Of a stretch of DNA of 64,000 nucleotides, positions 27,262 through 35,493 are shown in pieces (within the stretch, counting starts at the first letter, position 1; the number at the start of each line of letters is the position of its first letter). The notes under the pieces were generated by a model. It had not been told where the DNA came from and made no database searches. It was given only the letters and a program-made list of their open reading frames with translations. The stretch spans positions 434,001-498,000 of the forward strand of contig NZ_JALIRP010000002.1 of NCBI RefSeq assembly GCF_022898935.1, read 5' to 3'. The translations under genes were made by a program, and so were the position numbers. The stretch is from Paenibacillus mangrovi (GTDB taxonomy: Bacteria; Bacillota; Bacilli; Paenibacillales; Paenibacillaceae).

Positions 27262-28508
27262 GGTAATCCTCCTCCAATCGCGGCGGGCAGATCCTGCAGC
27301 TCAGAGACCGAACAGCTGAATGTCCCCCTCGCTTTAAGCATTGAAACCCAGCCTTGCTTGGTGCTTTCCTTGTCCGCTGGCGATGATGACACCAGGATGT
27401 GTGAAGGGGTTAACCCGTGGGTATCAACCCAGCGTAGCAGTTCAAGCGTTTTATTGTCGCTTTGCGGACTGATCAGAACGAACAAGCAGCCGGATGGAAT
27501 AAAGCGGCCCCTGTTCTCTAGTTTAGACAGCAGACTTCCGTACCCGTCAGCCGTAACGTCCACCAAATGACTCATCATTCGCTGCCGATCGCTGTGATGC
27601 TCACTTGGCGCAAACATCTTAAACTGCTCACCAGCGGTGGCAAGTCCTATGCACAGCCGTTCCCTCGATGCATAATTCATCAGCGAAGCGGCGGTTGACA
27701 CGGCAAGCTCAAACTGGGAACCCGATGCATAGTTAGCCGAGATGGCGTCCAGGACGATCATAATTTTGGGTACAGAATCATATTCAAATTCTTTGGATTT
27801 CCAAGAGCCGGTCTTGGCGGTGGCGTTCCAATGAATACGTGAAATACGGTCACCATAGACATAATCCCGCACACCGTTAATTTGTGTCGTTTCACGCCGG
27901 GAAGCCGCCGATCTCTGAGGACCAGCCAGCTTGGAATTCCTGTCCATCATCTTCCAGCCTGGAATGGACACGGTCCGCGGGAACACATGAAATTGGCCCG
28001 GCACATGAAAGGTTCCTTTATGTTCGATGAACCCGAAAATATCTTCTGTAACACATTCCGTCTCGGTAAAAAAATATCTCCCACGTTCCAGCGGCGGGGT
28101 CTGGAACATCAGCTCACCGCCTCCCCGAAGATCAGGAATAACGCTTTCCTCGAACGACCAAGTCTCCCCGTTATGCCGCTTCATGACTTCACGAATAATG
28201 ACGTAAGGCATCGGGAGGAATCCCGGCACTGAAAAATGGAGTCTCACTTTCATCTGGTCTCCCGCATGCAGCGTTTCACCTTGCTCCTGTTCTGCGGAAA
28301 GATTGCGGTGGCCTTGAACCCGGCGAATCCCGCCCAAACCTCCGGCAATCAGGTAGATGACCAGGACGCTGATCATCACAAACAGCATAAGCGAAGTTTT
28401 ACCGCCCTGAAACAATACGAACAAAAGGCTGGCAGCCCACACTGCAAGCACAATCCAGAAACGGCGGTTCCGCAGAACGGATCTGATTGTCTTCAGCAGC
28501 GCCTTCAT
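27258..28508 (-). CDS. DUF58 (vWA-like) membrane protein
   Basis: About 416 residues with two N-terminal helices (FWIVLAVWAASLLFVLF and LMLFVMISVLVIYLIAG) and the DUF58 signature YVYGDRISRIHWNATAKTG, which precedes a degenerate von Willebrand A-like fold (IMIVLD). DUF58 proteins accompany MoxR ATPases, and both the MoxR gene upstream and the transglutaminase gene downstream agree. The ATG at 28508 begins MKALLKTIRS, 5 bp after the moxR stop. Confidence 0.88.
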   Translation of the reverse strand: MKALLKTIRSVLRNRRFWIVLAVWAASLLFVLFQGGKTSLMLFVMISVLVIYLIAGGLGGIRRVQGHRNLSAEQEQGETLHAGDQMKVRLHFSVPGFLPMPYVIIREVMKRHNGETWSFEESVIPDLRGGGELMFQTPPLERGRYFFTETECVTEDIFGFIEHKGTFHVPGQFHVFPRTVSIPGWKMMDRNSKLAGPQRSAASRRETTQINGVRDYVYGDRISRIHWNATAKTGSWKSKEFEYDSVPKIMIVLDAISANYASGSQFELAVSTAASLMNYASRERLCIGLATAGEQFKMFAPSEHHSDRQRMMSHLVDVTADGYGSLLSKLENRGRFIPSGCLFVLISPQSDNKTLELLRWVDTHGLTPSHILVSSSPADKESTKQGWVSMLKARGTFSCSVSELQDLPAAIGGGLP

Positions 28509-28512
28509 GACG

Positions 28513-29469
28513 TCATCGCTCCAAGGCGACAGGCACATGCACCTGCTGCAAAATATTTTTTACGACCGATTCCGCACTTACATGATCCAGACGGGATTCG
28601 GGACGCAAAATAATCCTATGCGAAAGAACATATGGAGCCAGTACTTTGATGTCGTCAGGAAGGACAAAATCACGCTGCTCAATAAATGCATATGCTTTGC
28701 TGGCCATCATCAGGGAGAGCGAAGCGCGCGGACTTGCTCCAAGGAGAACGGATGGATGCTGGCGGGTCATGCGAACGATCTTAAGCAAATAATCTGTAAC
28801 CGCATCCCCAATAAACACATGTCTGATTTCCTTCTGCATCTCAGCGATCTGATCCATATGCGTTACGGGTGTCAACTTGTCTACAGGTTGTCCTTGCGCA
28901 TGCTTTTGCAGCAAACTTCTTTCAGTAGCGGCGTCAGGGTAACCCATACTGATTTTCATCATAAAACGGTCAAGCTGCGCTTCAGGAAGCATGTAAGTGC
29001 CTTCAAAATCAATGGGATTCTGGGTCGCGCAAAGCATAAACGGCTTGGGCAGCTCATATGTCTCCCCGTCGACCGTTACATTTCGTTCCTCCATCACTTC
29101 AAGTAGAGCTGATTGTGTTTTCGTCGTTGCACGATTAATTTCATCCGCAAGCAAAATATTCGTCATGACCGGACCCGGCCGGAAAAAGAAACGCTCTTCG
29201 CGGGGATGGAATACAGATACGCCCGTAATGTCGCTCGGTAAAATATCGGGGTTGCACTGTACGCGTCTGTAATCTCCGCTCATGGATTTGGCCAGAGCCT
29301 TAATCATCTGGGTCTTGCCTGTTCCCGGTACGTCTTCAATCAGAATATGCCCTTCTGCCAAGAGAGCAGTAAGCAAAAGCTGGATTTCAAAGGCTTTGCC
29401 TAAAATGCAAGATTCAAGATTGGATCTTACGGCTGCAATGGTTTGCAGGGATTCGCTGCTTACGGGCAT
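28513..29469 (-). CDS. MoxR-family AAA+ ATPase
   Basis: AAA+ chaperone-type ATPase, about 318 residues. Walker A DVPGTGKTQMI, Walker B ILLADEINRAT, sensor I region LCATQNPIDFEGTY and sensor 2 region ASPRASLSLM are all present. MoxR proteins are thought to mature or insert metal or cofactor into vWA-domain partners; here the partner is the DUF58 protein. The ATG at 29469 follows AAGGAGG by 9 nt. Confidence 0.93.
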   Translation of the reverse strand: MPVSSESLQTIAAVRSNLESCILGKAFEIQLLLTALLAEGHILIEDVPGTGKTQMIKALAKSMSGDYRRVQCNPDILPSDITGVSVFHPREERFFFRPGPVMTNILLADEINRATTKTQSALLEVMEERNVTVDGETYELPKPFMLCATQNPIDFEGTYMLPEAQLDRFMMKISMGYPDAATERSLLQKHAQGQPVDKLTPVTHMDQIAEMQKEIRHVFIGDAVTDYLLKIVRMTRQHPSVLLGASPRASLSLMMASKAYAFIEQRDFVLPDDIKVLAPYVLSHRIILRPESRLDHVSAESVVKNILQQVHVPVALER

Positions 29470-29651
29470 ATATTCGCGCCTCCTTATATCATGCAATTTT
29501 ATGTAGATATTGGTTGCCCACGGATCAAATTGTTAAATCTTGAGATAAGAAGCATATATCTTACATTGTACATGAATTATTCCCTCAAAGTACATTGTGC
29601 AGGTCTCCTAATTTACTCGTATACCCCAACATACATCGGTGCAAACAGCAA

Positions 29652-29682
29652 AACACCCTGCTCGCTCTTGAGATCAGGGTGT
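29652..29682 (-). terminator. Terminator after spoVAE
   Basis: ACACCCTG pairs with CAGGGTGT across 14 nt and is followed by TTTTG on the minus strand, 25 nt after the stop. The gap 29497-29651 shows no further feature apart from presumed moxR promoter sequence. Confidence 0.7.
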
Positions 29683-29707
29683 AATAAATGATATGTCGAT
29701 CGTACAG

Positions 29708-30061
29708 TTATCCTCTCGGACGAACGAGCAGGGCGGCCAAAAAGGAGAAGATGATCGCCGCGGATATCCCCGCGCTTGTGACTTCAAAGATACCGGTGAC
29801 GATACCGATCCAGCCATCCCTTTCAAGCTCTGACAATGCTCCATGCACGAGAGAGCTGCCAAAGCTGGTGATCGGTACCGACGCCCCGGCTCCTGCGAAT
29901 TCTACCAATGGATCATACAGCCCAAAGCCCTCCGCCACAGCGCCGGCGACCACCAGCGTACTCATCGTATGTGCCGGGGTCAGCTTGAACACATCCAGCA
30001 TGATTTGTCCGATGACGCAAATCAATCCGCCGATGACAAATGCCCAAAAAAACTGCATCAT
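29708..30061 (-). CDS. spoVAE: Stage V sporulation protein AE (SpoVAEb type)
   Basis: Membrane protein of 117 residues, part of the SpoVA channel that moves dipicolinic acid across the spore inner membrane. Hydrophobic helices surround the family motif GAGASVPITSFGSSLVHGAL and the end matches SpoVAEb. Two adjacent ATGs compete (30061 and 30058); the second has the better distance from GGAGG. It follows spoVAC by about 40 bp with no spoVAD between. Confidence 0.92.
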   Translation of the reverse strand: MMQFFWAFVIGGLICVIGQIMLDVFKLTPAHTMSTLVVAGAVAEGFGLYDPLVEFAGAGASVPITSFGSSLVHGALSELERDGWIGIVTGIFEVTSAGISAAIIFSFLAALLVRPRG

Positions 30062-30100
30062 TACTCCTCCATTTCAAGTGCTACCGCGTTCGCGATAGCA

Positions 30101-30604
30101 TCATGGTTGCTGTACTCCATCTAGCCCCAAGATAGCGTATACTAGCCCGACAAAGAATGCCGCCACGGTCCCGAATACAATGACAGAACCAGCGAGCTTA
30201 AACATATTGCCGCCAACGCCAAGTACGTACCCCTCCGATTTGTGTTCCAGAGCGGCGGAGCACATAGAGTTGGCAAAACCCGTAACAGGAACAGCGGTTC
30301 CGGCTCCCGCGACTTGCGCGATCTTATCATATACGCCAATGCTGGTCAGGATAACGGATATTATAATCAGGACCGCAACCGTTGGGCTTCCCGCTTCTGT
30401 GACGGACATCCCAAACCAGGACATAAATCCCCGCTGTATAGCCTCTCCGAGAAGACAGATACCTCCGCCGATTAAAAAAGCTAACACGCAGTTCTTAAAA
30501 GTACTCCGTTTGGGCTCGTGCTTCTGCGCAATGCTTTTATATTCCTGATGGGTCAAGGTATCCAGATTGAATTTGGCCCCTTTACTTTTTGTGCTCGCAG
30601 GCAA
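30101..30604 (-). CDS. spoVAC: Stage V sporulation protein AC
   Basis: SpoVA-channel membrane subunit, related to the mechanosensitive SpoVAC that gates dipicolinate release. Family stretches are FLIGGGICLLGEAIQRGF, GAGTAVPVTGFANSMCSAALE and GVGGNMFKLAGSVIVFG. The reading frame opens at an ATG at 30637, but no ribosome site precedes it. GAGGAGGTG lies inside that extension, 6 nt before an in-frame TTG at 30604, which is therefore preferred (167 residues, nearer the usual length of about 150). The choice of TTG is inference. Confidence 0.88.
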   Translation of the reverse strand: MPASTKSKGAKFNLDTLTHQEYKSIAQKHEPKRSTFKNCVLAFLIGGGICLLGEAIQRGFMSWFGMSVTEAGSPTVAVLIIISVILTSIGVYDKIAQVAGAGTAVPVTGFANSMCSAALEHKSEGYVLGVGGNMFKLAGSVIVFGTVAAFFVGLVYAILGLDGVQQP

Positions 30605-30700
30605 TACCAGCACCTCCTCTTCATCATTCCTTTTCATTATTTGTCATGCAATAGATTGTTATGTATTGAAGGGATCGATGCTAAGAATCGAAACACAGCA

Positions 30701-30737
30701 AACAGCCGCCACAAGCTTTCTGCTCTGGCAGCTGTTT
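30701..30737 (-). terminator. Possible terminator/attenuator before spoVAC
   Basis: AACAGCTGCC pairs with GGCGGCTGTT on the minus strand. It lies between the 28-codon ORF and spoVAC and lacks a long T run, so read-through is possible. Confidence 0.4.
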
Positions 30738-30779
30738 TGGAATGGACGCATGCAAGGCACCAAAGCCCCATTCAAGCGA

Positions 30780-30866
30780 TTAAAAAAGACACATCAGAAC
30801 AATCACAAGCAAAATCAACAGCACACAAATCAGAATCATTTCCCTGTGTGAAGACATGAACTCCAT
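30780..30866 (-). CDS. Small hydrophobic peptide (28 aa), sporulation-type candidate
   Basis: An ATG at 30866 lies 7 nt after AAGGGAG and opens a 28-codon frame ending TAA. The product starts MEFMSSHREM, and the remaining 18 residues are almost entirely Ile/Leu/Val/Cys/Met, a single membrane helix. Size and composition resemble the short hydrophobic sporulation peptides of the YjcZ/YtzA-like kind, and it lies directly upstream of spoVAC-spoVAE on the same strand. No homologue is recognised; the call rests on the ribosome site, the composition and the context. Confidence 0.5.
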   Translation of the reverse strand: MEFMSSHREMILICVLLILLVIVLMCLF

Positions 30867-31041
30867 GATGATGCTCCCTTCTGCACCTATAGCAGGACGT
30901 TCATCTACATCTATCCTATTCTCAAAAATAGACGTTGGTGCTTCATTCCGCCATCATGGACATTCCGTCTTGAGGAGTTCATACTATAGAGTGGAAATAC
31001 ATATCGTTACAATAGAATTCAGTAAAGGAGAACTATAAAAC

Positions 31042-32115
31042 ATGGATCAAAAAACGATGGACATGTTCCGCAAGCTGACAGAATTTCCTGCAGCTTCAGG
31101 ATTTGAAAAAGAGCTTCGTGCTTATGTAAAGGAAATGATCACCCCATATACGGACGAATTCATTCAAGACCGCCTGGGCAGCCTTTTCGGCGTGCTGCGC
31201 GGAGATGAGCAGGGTCCAAAGGTCATGGTAGCAGGTCATTTTGATGAAGTCGGATTTATGGTTACGGGCATTTCCGAAACCGGCATGATCCGTTTTCAGC
31301 CGCTGGGCGGCTGGTGGAGCCAAGCTGTTTTGGCACAGCGCCTGAAAATTATGACACCAAACGGTCCAGTCATCGGCGTGGTCGGCTCCATACCGACACA
31401 TCTGCTGGATGAATCGCAGCGCAATAAACCGGTAGACATCAAGACTATGTATATCGACATAGGCGCGGATAACCGCGAAGATGCGGAATCCTTCGGCATC
31501 CGGCCGGGCCAGCAAATCGTTCCGATCTGTGATTTCACCCCGCTGGCTAATCCGAAGAAAATTATGGCGAAGGCATGGGATAACCGTTACGGCGTAGGTC
31601 TAGCTATAGAATTACTGGAAGCTCTTCATAAAGAAAAGCTGCCGAACACACTCTACTGCGGTGCTACCGTACAAGAAGAGCTTGGACTTCGCGGCGCACG
31701 CACCTCTGCCAACTTGATTCAGCCTGATATTTTCTTCGCTCTGGATGCGAGTGCGGCCAATGACATGACAGGTGATAAGAACTCCTTCGGCCATATCGGC
31801 CAAGGTGTACTGCTCCGCATTTTTGACCCTTCGATGCTGACTCACCGCGGTTTGGTTGAATATGTGCAGGATACGGCAGATACTCACAAGATTAAATATC
31901 AGTACTTCGTATCTCAAGGCGGCACCGACGCCGGTCAAGTGCATCTGAGCGGTATCGGTGTACCTTCTACCGTCATCGGGATCTGCTCACGGTATATCCA
32001 TACCTCGTCCTCGATCATCCATACCGATGATTACGATGCAGCCAAGGAACTTTTGATCAAGCTCGTAAAAGGTCTCGACCGAACTACACTGAACACGATT
32101 TTGGAAAATGCATAA
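31042..32115 (+). CDS. M42-family metallo-aminopeptidase
   Basis: Cobalt/zinc-dependent tetrahedral aminopeptidase of the glutamyl-aminopeptidase/YsdC/FrvX group, 357 residues. Metal ligands and catalytic residues are in [13 protein letters not shown] (His), [15 protein letters not shown] (Asp), [11 protein letters not shown] (Glu-Glu), FALDAS (Asp) and the C-terminal [14 protein letters not shown] (His). The ATG follows AAAGGAGAA. It is a single plus-strand gene followed by a strong terminator; its probable job is peptide turnover in the cytoplasm. Confidence 0.92.
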   Translation: MDQKTMDMFRKLTEFPAASGFEKELRAYVKEMITPYTDEFIQDRLGSLFGVLRGDEQGPKVMVAGHFDEVGFMVTGISETGMIRFQPLGGWWSQAVLAQRLKIMTPNGPVIGVVGSIPTHLLDESQRNKPVDIKTMYIDIGADNREDAESFGIRPGQQIVPICDFTPLANPKKIMAKAWDNRYGVGLAIELLEALHKEKLPNTLYCGATVQEELGLRGARTSANLIQPDIFFALDASAANDMTGDKNSFGHIGQGVLLRIFDPSMLTHRGLVEYVQDTADTHKIKYQYFVSQGGTDAGQVHLSGIGVPSTVIGICSRYIHTSSSIIHTDDYDAAKELLIKLVKGLDRTTLNTILENA

Positions 32116-32131
32116 TCACTGCGATGAGCAG

Positions 32132-32177
32132 AAAAGCCTGCAAAGCCCCCGAAAATCGGGAAGTTTGCAGGCTTTTT
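32132..32177 (+). terminator. Terminator of the M42 peptidase gene
   Basis: AAAAGCCTGCAAA pairs with TTTGCAGGCTTTTT, with an inner CCCCGAAAATCGGG hairpin. Confidence 0.85.
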
Positions 32178-32254
32178 CATCGTGCCAAGGTTTATCGTAA
32201 AAATATTTTTTTGTCCAAGCCTACAAAAAAATTAATAAATTTCACAAAAAAACA

Positions 32255-32283
32255 TTATCTCCTGCCCTTAATTATGTTAAAAT
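32255..32283 (+). promoter_or_regulatory. Promoter of the LytTR-type gene
   Basis: TTATCT, 17 nt, TAAAAT on the plus strand; the final base abuts the cre site. Confidence 0.45.
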
Positions 32284-32296
32284 GAAAGCGCTAACA
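32283..32296 (+). promoter_or_regulatory. Perfect cre site (CcpA operator)
   Basis: TGAAAGCGCTAACA matches the catabolite-responsive consensus TGWNANCGNTNWCA at every position. Its place at about +1 to +15 predicts glucose repression of the downstream small regulator. Confidence 0.75.
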
Positions 32297-32327
32297 GTTA
32301 TCATCTTCTAAAGGGGGCTTTTGAAAG

Positions 32328-32687
32328 ATGAACCAAACCGATAAGGTGATGAACGAGTATCAGAATTTTGATCCGGTCACCGATGCTTTTTTCTTCAAAA
32401 CGGGAAGTCAGGAGCAGGTTATTTTCCACGGCAGGAACTACATTATAAAAAAGAGATTATCCGCCGCCGAACAAGCCTCGATGAAATCCCTGCCTAATTT
32501 TGTCCGTGCTGCTTTCAACCTCTACGTCAATGTGAACAAAATTACAAATATCGTCGGCAATACCCTGCATTTCCGTGATGAATTCGCTTATCCTCGCACC
32601 ATTACGGTGTCGAAACGAACCCTGGAAGAAATCAAAAGACGCATGCCCCGTACGCCCGACTTTCTATCTTCGGAGCAGTTGATTTAG
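32328..32687 (+). CDS. Short LytTR-type DNA-binding protein
   Basis: 119 residues without a receiver domain. The segment from about 45 to 108 (NFVRAAFNLYVNVNKI, then LHFRDEFAYPRTITVSKR) follows the LytTR pattern of F-x-R, a VN-like turn, a beta strand and a closing VSKR motif. It is probably a stand-alone transcriptional regulator; recognition is by pattern and is moderate. GGGGGCTTTTGAAAG precedes the ATG. The perfect cre site at its promoter suggests that it relays carbon status. No adjacent plus-strand partner is present. Confidence 0.6.
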   Translation: MNQTDKVMNEYQNFDPVTDAFFFKTGSQEQVIFHGRNYIIKKRLSAAEQASMKSLPNFVRAAFNLYVNVNKITNIVGNTLHFRDEFAYPRTITVSKRTLEEIKRRMPRTPDFLSSEQLI

Positions 32688-32767
32688 CGGGACTTGCTAC
32701 AAAGCGGCAGCTGCCCGGTTATCCGGATGCCTGCTGCTCTTTATTTCGGTTCGTTCACTCACACCCT

Positions 32768-33859
32768 TTAGTTCATTTTTCGACTTGGCTTTCCATATCT
32801 CACTAAAACATGCCACAAAAGTTTTAATTCCTGAAGTACCTCTTCATACGTTCCGCGATCGCTCCAAGCTGATGGATTACGTTTCAAGTCTACAGCAGCA
32901 GATCCAATGATGTTTGCATTGATGTAATGATTTTGCGCTATGCGTTTTGCCAAGGACGGCATGGATGGACCTCTAAAATCCGCTGGAACCTCGTCTACCA
33001 TAAGTTCAAATCCCATGTGCCAATAAAGATCTATGGAATACTTCAGGCATATTTGTTCCAAGGTTCTCCCTACATGAGTGCCTTTGAATGAAGGATCTGC
33101 GACCAGTATATCTACGTCTTCTTTTAGAGAAATATCCCCGTGAATCTGGGCTTCAATATAATGATTTAGATTGCGGTTTGGTTCTTGGTTTGCTGGGTCC
33201 GTAAACGGCCTTTTCAGATGAACCAGTAAATGATTGATTAATCGTGTTGGCGTCAGATTTCTTTCACCAATTGCAAAATCTCTTATGAACGACTCTTCTA
33301 AAAGTGCAGCCAAAATGAGATCAAACTCTTCATAAGTCCCCTTTTCTTGTGGGTCTTGATGCGAATCCAAATAGGTGTATGTGGAACGATGTGAAACCTC
33401 AGGGGATAGAAGAAAGTAGCAAGATCCAAAACGCGGAGCAGGCCCATCTGGATGTAACATCAAATTCAGCGCCCCATATTTAGGCCGTTGGTTATTGGTT
33501 GTGCCCTCGAGTTGATATGCTCCCCCAAACATTCTCTTCTCCCAAAGGTCGCGTGCACCACCAGGGTAAGCGGATACGCTACCATTAGACAAAAATGTTT
33601 CAAACTGGCTCTTATATATTCCCTGCTCAAGCAGTGCATCAGCAATGCTTTTCATCTTTGAATCTGGTCGATCTGGATGAAAATGCATACCAATCCTTGC
33701 GTGAGATTTTAGATGATCAACAGCATTTTCAAATAGTTGTTCTGAGATATTAGACATTTTAAGGATGTGATTCATTGTTGCTGTGGCTTCATGCTTATGA
33801 TCCCTTGCATACGCTGTAACATGCTCCAATGCCAATCGTTGTGCCTTTGATAATTCCAT
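32768..33859 (-). CDS. DUF3626 family protein
   Basis: 363 residues of a family of unknown function recognised from IGMHFHPDRPDS, YKSQFETFLSNGS, GGARDLWEKRMFGGAYQ, RPKYGALNLM and PRFGSCYFLLSPEV. Several conserved His, Asp and Arg residues suggest an enzyme, but nothing more can be stated. AAAGGAGG lies 12 nt before the ATG. A 66-bp piece near its 3' end is duplicated 11.5 kb away (44355-44420). It sits 49 bp after the binding-protein gene of the sugar operon but has no evident connection to sugars. Confidence 0.8.
   Translation of the reverse strand: MELSKAQRLALEHVTAYARDHKHEATATMNHILKMSNISEQLFENAVDHLKSHARIGMHFHPDRPDSKMKSIADALLEQGIYKSQFETFLSNGSVSAYPGGARDLWEKRMFGGAYQLEGTTNNQRPKYGALNLMLHPDGPAPRFGSCYFLLSPEVSHRSTYTYLDSHQDPQEKGTYEEFDLILAALLEESFIRDFAIGERNLTPTRLINHLLVHLKRPFTDPANQEPNRNLNHYIEAQIHGDISLKEDVDILVADPSFKGTHVGRTLEQICLKYSIDLYWHMGFELMVDEVPADFRGPSMPSLAKRIAQNHYINANIIGSAAVDLKRNPSAWSDRGTYEEVLQELKLLWHVLVRYGKPSRKMN
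32806..32871. repeat. 66-bp direct repeat, copy A (inside DUF3626 gene)
   Basis: Identical to 44355-44420 except for one base (T here, C there), in the same orientation. It encodes the stretch AWSDRGTYEEVLQELKLLWH of the DUF3626 protein; the single difference is synonymous. Confidence 0.95.
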
Positions 33860-33908
33860 ATACAGTTGGGTCCTCCTTTCAATATGTTAGCCTTATTAAA
33901 TTCATAGC

Positions 33909-35486
33909 CTACCTAATTGACTTATATATAACCTTTCTCTCATTTGGCAGCTTCGCATATTTTTCTTGATAGAGTTTAAGGACGTTACCTGCTCCCATCT
34001 TTGCAAGCTCATCCTGAAAGTCATCCCAGTCTTTTCCCATCCCAAGTTCTCCCGTTACGAACTGGATTACTTTTAAGGTGACGAAATTTTTGATTGGTGA
34101 CATAATTTTCGTGATCTCAATCAATTCTTCCTGTGAAAAGGAGATGGATGGTCCTGCGAAAAAACCGATTTTGTCTGCATTCGCAGTATACAATTGCTGG
34201 GATTCAAGTCCAGCGGCACCCCATTTCCTCGCATATTCCGCATCCTGATCATAGGGAACACATATCCCAGATCGACCATCCACACCCATTTCCTGCGGAG
34301 TTACCTCCCCATAGGGATTAAGCTTGGTCTGTAATCGAGAAGTATATCTGTGTTCTCCGTTCACTCGATTGAACGTATCACCTTCAATGCCCCAATTCGT
34401 CAACTCTACGATTTCTTCGGAATATTGCGCATCAAGAAGTGCGATTAATTCTTTAATATGCGGGGATTTTGCATTGATCGCAATGACCCAAGTTCCGCGT
34501 GAATTTGGATACTGGACCGGCTGAAGCGCCTGCAAGCCATTATCGGTAACGAGTGGAAGCACTGCTTTTAAACTGTAGAAGGAATCCCTCTTTCTGCCTT
34601 GCTCTTTCCAGCCATCCATCTCGATAAAATATTCCCCGAATAGAGCGAATGTCTTGCCCCCAATCACATTCTCGAAAAACTGTGGATCTGAGACCGTTGC
34701 GAAATCAGGGTCGATCAGATCGGCCTCATAAAATTTACGGGCCATCATAACGGCCTTCTTAAAATTAGGTTCGGTAGGGCCAAATTTATAGACCATCTTT
34801 TGGCTATCGAAATATATACCTCCTTGGGTATGATAAGCCATATAGAATTGCTCGAACAAATTAGCCGGGCCTGAACGATTTGATATCGGCTTGGAATCCG
34901 GATAAATCTGCTTGAGTATTTTCAGCGAATCATACAATTCATCGAATGTTTTGGGAAGCAGCATGCCATTGCGGTAGAAAATATCCTCGCGAAAAATATA
35001 TCCGATCGGCATTTGTCCATAGGTGTTCAATCCATCAATGCCATACAGCTTACCGTCTTCGGTCATCATATCCTCCACAATCTGGGGATACCCTTCAATC
35101 CAACGCTTTAAGTTAGGCATTTGGTCAAGGTAAGGCCGCAAATCAAGCAGCATTCCCATCGGACCGAACCGCTGAACCATATCCTTGTTGATGATAAAAA
35201 TATCCGGCTTCTGCCCGGCTGAGGTTAACATCTGATTGATTCGTTTGATATATTCATTGACGGGAAACTGCAGCCAATCGAATGTCAGATTCGTCCGACG
35301 CTCAAACTCCTTATCGATCGGTGTATTCCGATCGCGATCAAACGCTGGAACTGCGGCTTTGATAACGACGGGGGGTGTCGAAGTCGTGCCAGACACGAGT
35401 TCGTTGAATGGCAAACATACCGCTGACACGACGGCTAGAATGCCGACACAGATCATAATAATCAGCTTTCTACGAAGTAACCACAT
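33909..35486 (-). CDS. Extracellular solute-binding protein, N-terminally anchored, without lipobox
   Basis: ABC-type sugar-binding protein of 525 residues, similar in plan to the lipoprotein at 40340-41962 (family of LipO/YtcQ). The N-terminus MWLLRRKLIIMICVGILAVV is a hydrophobic segment, but the Cys in SAVCLPF lacks a normal lipobox (Val at -1), so it is more likely anchored by an uncleaved helix or secreted. Family segments are PDIFIINKDMVQRFG and TNWGIEGDTFNRVNGEHR. It begins 8 bp after the membrane AraC regulator gene, so it may be a sensory partner of that regulator as well as, or rather than, a transporter subunit (inference). Confidence 0.82.
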   Translation of the reverse strand: MWLLRRKLIIMICVGILAVVSAVCLPFNELVSGTTSTPPVVIKAAVPAFDRDRNTPIDKEFERRTNLTFDWLQFPVNEYIKRINQMLTSAGQKPDIFIINKDMVQRFGPMGMLLDLRPYLDQMPNLKRWIEGYPQIVEDMMTEDGKLYGIDGLNTYGQMPIGYIFREDIFYRNGMLLPKTFDELYDSLKILKQIYPDSKPISNRSGPANLFEQFYMAYHTQGGIYFDSQKMVYKFGPTEPNFKKAVMMARKFYEADLIDPDFATVSDPQFFENVIGGKTFALFGEYFIEMDGWKEQGRKRDSFYSLKAVLPLVTDNGLQALQPVQYPNSRGTWVIAINAKSPHIKELIALLDAQYSEEIVELTNWGIEGDTFNRVNGEHRYTSRLQTKLNPYGEVTPQEMGVDGRSGICVPYDQDAEYARKWGAAGLESQQLYTANADKIGFFAGPSISFSQEELIEITKIMSPIKNFVTLKVIQFVTGELGMGKDWDDFQDELAKMGAGNVLKLYQEKYAKLPNERKVIYKSIR

Positions 35487-35493
35487 ACTTGTA

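Noticed and set aside
30518..30859. 113-codon plus-strand frame opposite spoVAC and the small peptide
   Set aside because: No ribosome site and no family features; it is antisense to a supported spo gene.
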